From contig OW804097.1 of NCBI GenBank assembly GCA_942159475.1, forward strand, positions 9,081,685 to 9,145,684: a DNA stretch of 64,000 bases. Direction: 5' to 3'. The number at the start of each line of letters is the position of its first letter. Position 1 is the first letter of the stretch. Shown piece by piece: positions 61,501 through 64,000 of the stretch. The notes below the pieces were generated by a model, which was given only the letters and a program-made list of their open reading frames with translations, had not been told where the DNA came from and did not search any database. A program made the position numbers and the translations under genes. Source of the stretch: Sthenelais limicola (lineage: Eukaryota > Annelida > Polychaeta > Phyllodocida > Sigalionidae).

Positions 61501-63138
61501 CAGAATTTACTAAATGTGTACAGCTGCTAATTGTACATTTTCTGAAAATCTGACCCTTATAACTAAAATTATACTGAACTGATACAGAATTGATGTTGTG
61601 CACATAAATAATTGCCTTACCTGATTAAGGATAACCCCCATCGTGCTGAGGACGACCACATTATATATGCACACACCGATGTACTGGGAGTCATTCAAGG
61701 CTGTGATGGTCACCTGAATGGGGAGAAATTAATCCTTCATATGATATTGCTCCTACTGGATAATCCCTACCTAAAAGGTCTTGCCTGTTTTACTTAATTT
61801 TAATGATACCCCAGATTAATTATATAATTCTAACCATTAATCTCATCATTTCATTAAAATAGAGAGATTTGTATAAGCCCAAGTTTAATCATATGACACA
61901 TCAGTACGTATATAAGCAGAGATACAATATCTTAACAGGTTTATTGACATACAGCACATCAAGACTTGTGTATACATAGCGCAGGTATAGTAGCAATGCA
62001 TTGCACACATGACCCTGCTGTGAAGCCTATGTCCCAGCGGACTCCTTAGTACCAGTGGATGCTGCTAGTTGGCACCACTGCGGTCCTCCAGGGGGCTGTC
62101 CTAACCGGCACTCCATGGATCATGAGGAGGAAGACCCAGGAGGGGGCTGAACTACACCTGGGTGCAACCATGCCACTCCTGGATCCTCTGGATGGAGGGA
62201 CAAAACCACGACTGGGTCAGATTTTCAGAACATGTACAATTGGCAGCTGTACACATTTAGTCAATTTTGCTAAATTAGGCTGCAATTTGGTTAATACTAG
62301 GTTACTTGAAGAATATTCGGCATTGCATTGATTCTAGCTATCTGTCTGGTTAGGTTGAACTGTATTTTGAACTTTGTTTTCGTCTGAAATTTGGGTTATT
62401 TGAGAGGATTGGCGGAGTTAAATTGTACATTTTCTGAAAATTTGACCCATCTAGTCTTGCCTGCTGCAGGTTCCTGTACTTGACCCTGATGACCTTGCAG
62501 CTACTGGAAACCCCCTTAGCAGTACAACTAGAGCTGATCTCTCTCACTTTCCTTCTGTGAACTAATACTCCAGTCTTCTACTAATACTCATACTATGCAT
62601 CACAGATGGATAGATAGATAAGATAAGATAAGATAATTCTTTATTTGCCATAGAATAATTTGACAAACGGGTTGCGATCTTCTCAAAAGAGGTCTTCCCG
62701 ATCATGCCTTTCTTGTTATCTTTTTTCTTGGTTACAGTTCTACTTTTGACTAAACTAGCTACATTCACAGTAAACAGTAATCGGTATTAAGTATCTAATC
62801 AAATTCCATGTGCACATGTCACCTAGAAGCATAATCATGAAAATTGTATGTTCTAACATTGATAACAACTGGTAGAATCATGTAAAATTATGAAATATCA
62901 ATGCAAAAAGAGAACTAAGCTGAATTACAATCTAGATGCCGTCTCCTCAAACTACATCATTTTGAATCATTGTTTTTGTTAACATGCTACTTACCTTGCG
63001 AGTCTCCCAGGCGAGGAATGTACCTACAACCAGTAATAGTCCCTTTATTACCAGCACAATGCCATGGAAGTATACTGCCTTGCTGGAAGTACAGAGATGC
63101 ACCTGGCTCCTGTGCAACGTGTTACCATTGTCTACCAA
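52509..63138 (-). CDS. GABA-B-receptor-like class C GPCR, 3' part, with a repeat-expanded cytoplasmic tail
   Basis: Six exons splice in frame: 62995-63138, 61621-61713, 57007-57102, 56400-56496, 53497-55493 and 52509-52553 (TAG), giving 823 aa. Exon 1 here carries the KGLLLVVGTFLAWETRK helix. The next has ALNDSQYIGVCIYNVVVL, a GABA-B type 2-like signature. The third has SSLLILGTCVTQSIIFIPK, ending TM7, and the fourth starts MLKIRSSEGK like the receptor tail. The 1,997-bp exon encodes a Gly/Glu-rich tail with about 25 tandem 23-25-residue units, then CLEEQLVQAQTEIHRLQEQL, a heptad coiled coil where GABA-B subunits dimerise. The last exon adds VTRQERNRLSSVDT. The Venus-flytrap domain and TM1-4 must lie beyond 64000. 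Homology to GABA-B subunits is clear. Ligand binding and functional status are not testable here. Confidence 0.85.
53590..55415 (-). repeat. In-frame coding minisatellite, about 25 units of 75 or 69 bp
   Basis: The unit encodes GERVRLGGEGGGRQGLSSSTEGDAH (cited here as GERVRLGGEGGG plus RQGLSSS and T/K/R-EGDAH). About 20 units are 75 bp and about five are 69 bp (SSSKDTH or SSSKDAH, minus two residues). All lengths are multiples of three, so the frame survives copy-number change. Units differ only at a few sites (R/S, T/K/R, T/A), which implies recent homogenisation. Confidence 0.95.
55735..56390. mobile_element. Hairpin-ended elements (family E), copies 3 and 4
   Basis: Two long palindromes, 55879-55986 (AATACCTAATAGCAC / GTGCCATTAGGTAT) and 56239-56384 (AATATCTAATAGCC / GGGCTATTAGATAT). 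The second has an inner stem ATCAAATCGCAC / GTGCGATTTGAT capped by CCCCTTCGGGG, as in copy 1 at 14.6 kb. Between them, GTCATGGAAGCATGTGACCC and CATTGGTTCATGACG echo the copy 1/2 left region. The second hairpin ends about 10 bp from a GABA-B splice donor (56394-56399). Confidence 0.65.
56726..57102 (-). repeat. Four tandem 92-bp copies of a transmembrane exon with its donor
   Basis: The real exon is 57007-57102 with acceptor CTGCAG. The same sequence then repeats three more times at an exact 92-bp period, each copy ending CCCCAAG followed by GTGAGT. The donors lie at 57002-57006, 56910-56914, 56818-56822 and 56726-56730. Only the first copy has a proper acceptor. 92 is not a multiple of three, and read-through meets a TGA at the end of copy 2. 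Confidence 0.93.
57241..57335 (-). repeat. 3' LTR of the gypsy element (95 bp)
   Basis: On the element strand it begins TGTAATGTTTATGTG and ends GTTTATTTCA, with AATAAA inside (GCGCAATAAAGTC). It is identical base for base to 61160-61254. At 95 bp it is very short for a Ty3/gypsy LTR. Confidence 0.95.
57336..57350 (-). other. Polypurine tract
   Basis: On the element strand AAAAAAAGAGGA lies immediately before the 3' LTR, the position where plus-strand DNA synthesis is primed in LTR elements. Confidence 0.75.
57713..60964 (-). pseudogene. Gypsy gag-pol polyprotein, integrase truncated
   Basis: 1,083 codons from an ATG at 60964. Gag occupies about residues 1-330, with two zinc-knuckle-like clusters (C250/C253/H257/C262 and C269/C272/H277/C284) and RGRGRG tracts. 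Protease has DTGA at 395-398. RT spans about 535-720 with YQDD at 673-676. RNase H has TVDAS with Asp at 821 and the ESDHKPLE region. The integrase zinc finger begins (H1035, H1038), but the frame leaves the family after WPG at 1056, where about 25 unrelated residues precede a stop. In another frame the same DNA encodes a proline-rich tail followed by RQRKDPVW, the expected C-terminus. So the rest of the zinc finger and the DDE catalytic core are deleted with a frame change near 57800. Gag and pol form one frame with no programmed shift. Confidence 0.93.
61142..61159 (-). other. Primer-binding site
   Basis: On the element strand the 5' LTR is followed at once by TGGTGTCAGATGTGGTCG. TGG is the complement of the tRNA CCA end. 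The next bases resemble the 3' end of a leucine tRNA (TGGTGTCAG), which I state from general knowledge of such sites. Confidence 0.75.
61160..61254 (-). repeat. 5' LTR of the gypsy element (95 bp)
   Basis: Identical to the 3' LTR at 57241-57335 and followed on the plus strand by the second CCCAC target duplication. Confidence 0.95.
61322..61556. mobile_element. MITE family A copy, TSD TTAT
   Basis: Ends GGGTCAGATTTTCAGAAAAT and ATTTTCTGAAAATCTGACCC, 235 bp, with perfect flanking TTAT. It sits about 65 bp downstream of the donor of GABA-B exon 61621-61713. Confidence 0.9.
62214..62448. mobile_element. MITE family A copy (reverse orientation)
   Basis: Ends GGGTCAGATTTTCAGAACAT and ATTTTCTGAAAATTTGACCC. 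The interior reads in the opposite orientation to the 61.3-kb copy (AATTGGCAGCTGTACACATT first). In a GABA-B intron. Confidence 0.85.
62605..62700 (-). mobile_element. Retroposon-tail-like fragment with (GATAA)n
   Basis: GATAGATAGATAAGATAAGATAAGATAATTC (cited by its GATAA units) is followed by TTCTTTATTTGCC, resembling the tail of the 30.65-kb fragment. It is probably the 3' end of a short retroposon. Confidence 0.4.
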
Positions 63139-64000
63139 CTGTGGGGACGTAAATAAAGCTGCAATATCAGCTAACATTTTAACTAAACATTTTATAATTT
63201 TTGCTCTGTTCTTTTCCAACTCATCTAAAAGTCATTAGACCAAAATTTTGGTGCATTCTTTCACGTTGTTTCGGGGACTGCTAAGGGTTCATAAAACATT
63301 TGTAATTGGCAGATTTGTCAAGACTTTCTTTGTCACAATGTGAGAATGCTGCTTTAATTTAATTAACAACGTTGAGTAATAAGGAGAGTTTAGCTTCCCT
63401 CAGGTTCCTACACTTGGGCTGCTTTCGAGTTCTTCACCAGGTGCCCTTCCCTGACAGGAAGTAGAATATACGCCTGTGCAGTGCACCCAAACAGAACAGA
63501 CTTGATGGATGGATAGGGAGTCTTTTGAGATGTGTTATTATCTGTCAGACTCTCCAACATTGTCATCCAAGTAGAACTGAGAATTCATGTATTTTAAGTG
63601 TTTTAGATTATGGGAAATAGAAAATGAAACTTTCCTTAAGGTACATTATATAATTAACAAATACGCAAAACGGAAGCGACTTGCACTCCTCGCTTGATTC
63701 AGCCAGTGAGCATGTGGACCGGCATGTTGTCCACCAAGTCCACCAGTCTCGCAAGGTAGGTGAATCCTGGGGACACCTGCTGTTTAGAGTTAAGGGTGGT
63801 CTCCACTGGCTGCGGTAAACTCTGTGGTAGGCTCTATGATGGTGAGAAGTGGTGATGTCCTGCCAACACGGCTAGTGTTCCTCTTCACCTACAGGGCCAG
63901 CACAGCACCATCATCTAAGACTTACCGCAGAGCTTACCGCAGCCAGTGGAGACCCAACTTTATCCACCAAGTGGAGTTGTTGCACTGGGTGAGGAAATGG
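63139..64000. other. GABA-B intron sequence, right edge of window
   Basis: Upstream intron of the minus-strand receptor gene. I see no further exon with a plausible acceptor and donor. It contains a family D MITE at 63794-63955. Confidence 0.5.
63794..63955. mobile_element. MITE family D copy 2
   Basis: GGGTGGTCTCCACTGGCTGC at the left and GCAGCCAGTGGAGACCC at the right are inverted. Inner blocks such as GATGGTGAGAAGTGG and CAGCACAGCACCATCAT match the 21.1-kb copy. Confidence 0.75.

Noticed and set aside
62460..62547. Possible extra GABA-B exon (VIRVKYRNLQQARL in the minus frame)
   Set aside because: The neighbouring exons join in phase 0 with contiguous receptor homology (FLAWETRK then VTITALND), leaving no room for it.
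63700..63770. Exon-like stretch with CGCAAGGTAGGT on the plus strand
   Set aside because: It has a donor-like string, but no acceptor, no homology and no gene on that strand to join.

Overview
This window is invertebrate animal nuclear DNA. It is AT-rich, its genes are split into many small exons with GT-AG introns, it has one 200-base assembly gap, and transposon remnants are very dense. The gene families (complex I subunit NDUFB5, an SLC43 carrier, a GABA-B-type receptor, a rhodopsin-like GPCR) and the repeats suggest a marine invertebrate such as a non-vertebrate deuterostome or a mollusc. I cannot name the species from sequence alone.

Layout. 1-6.0 kb: repeats, no gene recognised. 6.0-7.0 kb (-): single-exon GPCR. 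7.0-11.7 kb: non-coding with repeat remnants. 11.7-14.2 kb (-): last three exons of an unrecognised basic nuclear-type protein. 14.6-14.95 kb: long hairpin running into the gap. 15.9-21.5 kb (+): NDUFB5 in five visible exons, with a 12-unit minisatellite in one intron. 21.5-30.4 kb: transposon graveyard, including a triple nest around a 1.85-kb foldback element. 30.5-47.9 kb (+): complete 12-exon SLC43-family transporter (509 aa), whose introns hold a LINE, several MITEs and an unrelated antisense terminal exon. 47.9-52.5 kb: repeats and an LTR fragment. 52.5-63.1 kb (-): 3' part of a GABA-B-receptor-like gene. It covers the last transmembrane segments and a cytoplasmic tail that contains about 25 copies of a 23-25-residue repeat before the coiled coil. 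One intron of this gene holds a recently inserted Ty3/gypsy element with identical 95-bp LTRs, a perfect 5-bp target duplication and a deleted integrase core.

The most unusual theme is local duplication at exon boundaries. In the GABA-B gene a 92-bp unit made of a transmembrane exon plus its splice donor is present four times. In the SLC43 gene the 3' end of exon 5 plus its donor is present six times, and the start regions of exons 1 and 11 each have a decoy copy upstream. In addition, a 235-bp MITE family (about 13 copies) has one member inserted exactly at the splice acceptor of SLC43 exon 7, with the acceptor AG inside the 4-bp target duplication. A second family ends in long hairpins, two of which have a CCCCTTCGGGG cap.

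The genes are unrelated in function (respiratory chain, amino-acid or nucleobase transport, neurotransmitter and peptide signalling). No operon logic applies. The only likely shared regulation is a head-to-head arrangement of NDUFB5 with the unnamed minus-strand gene.
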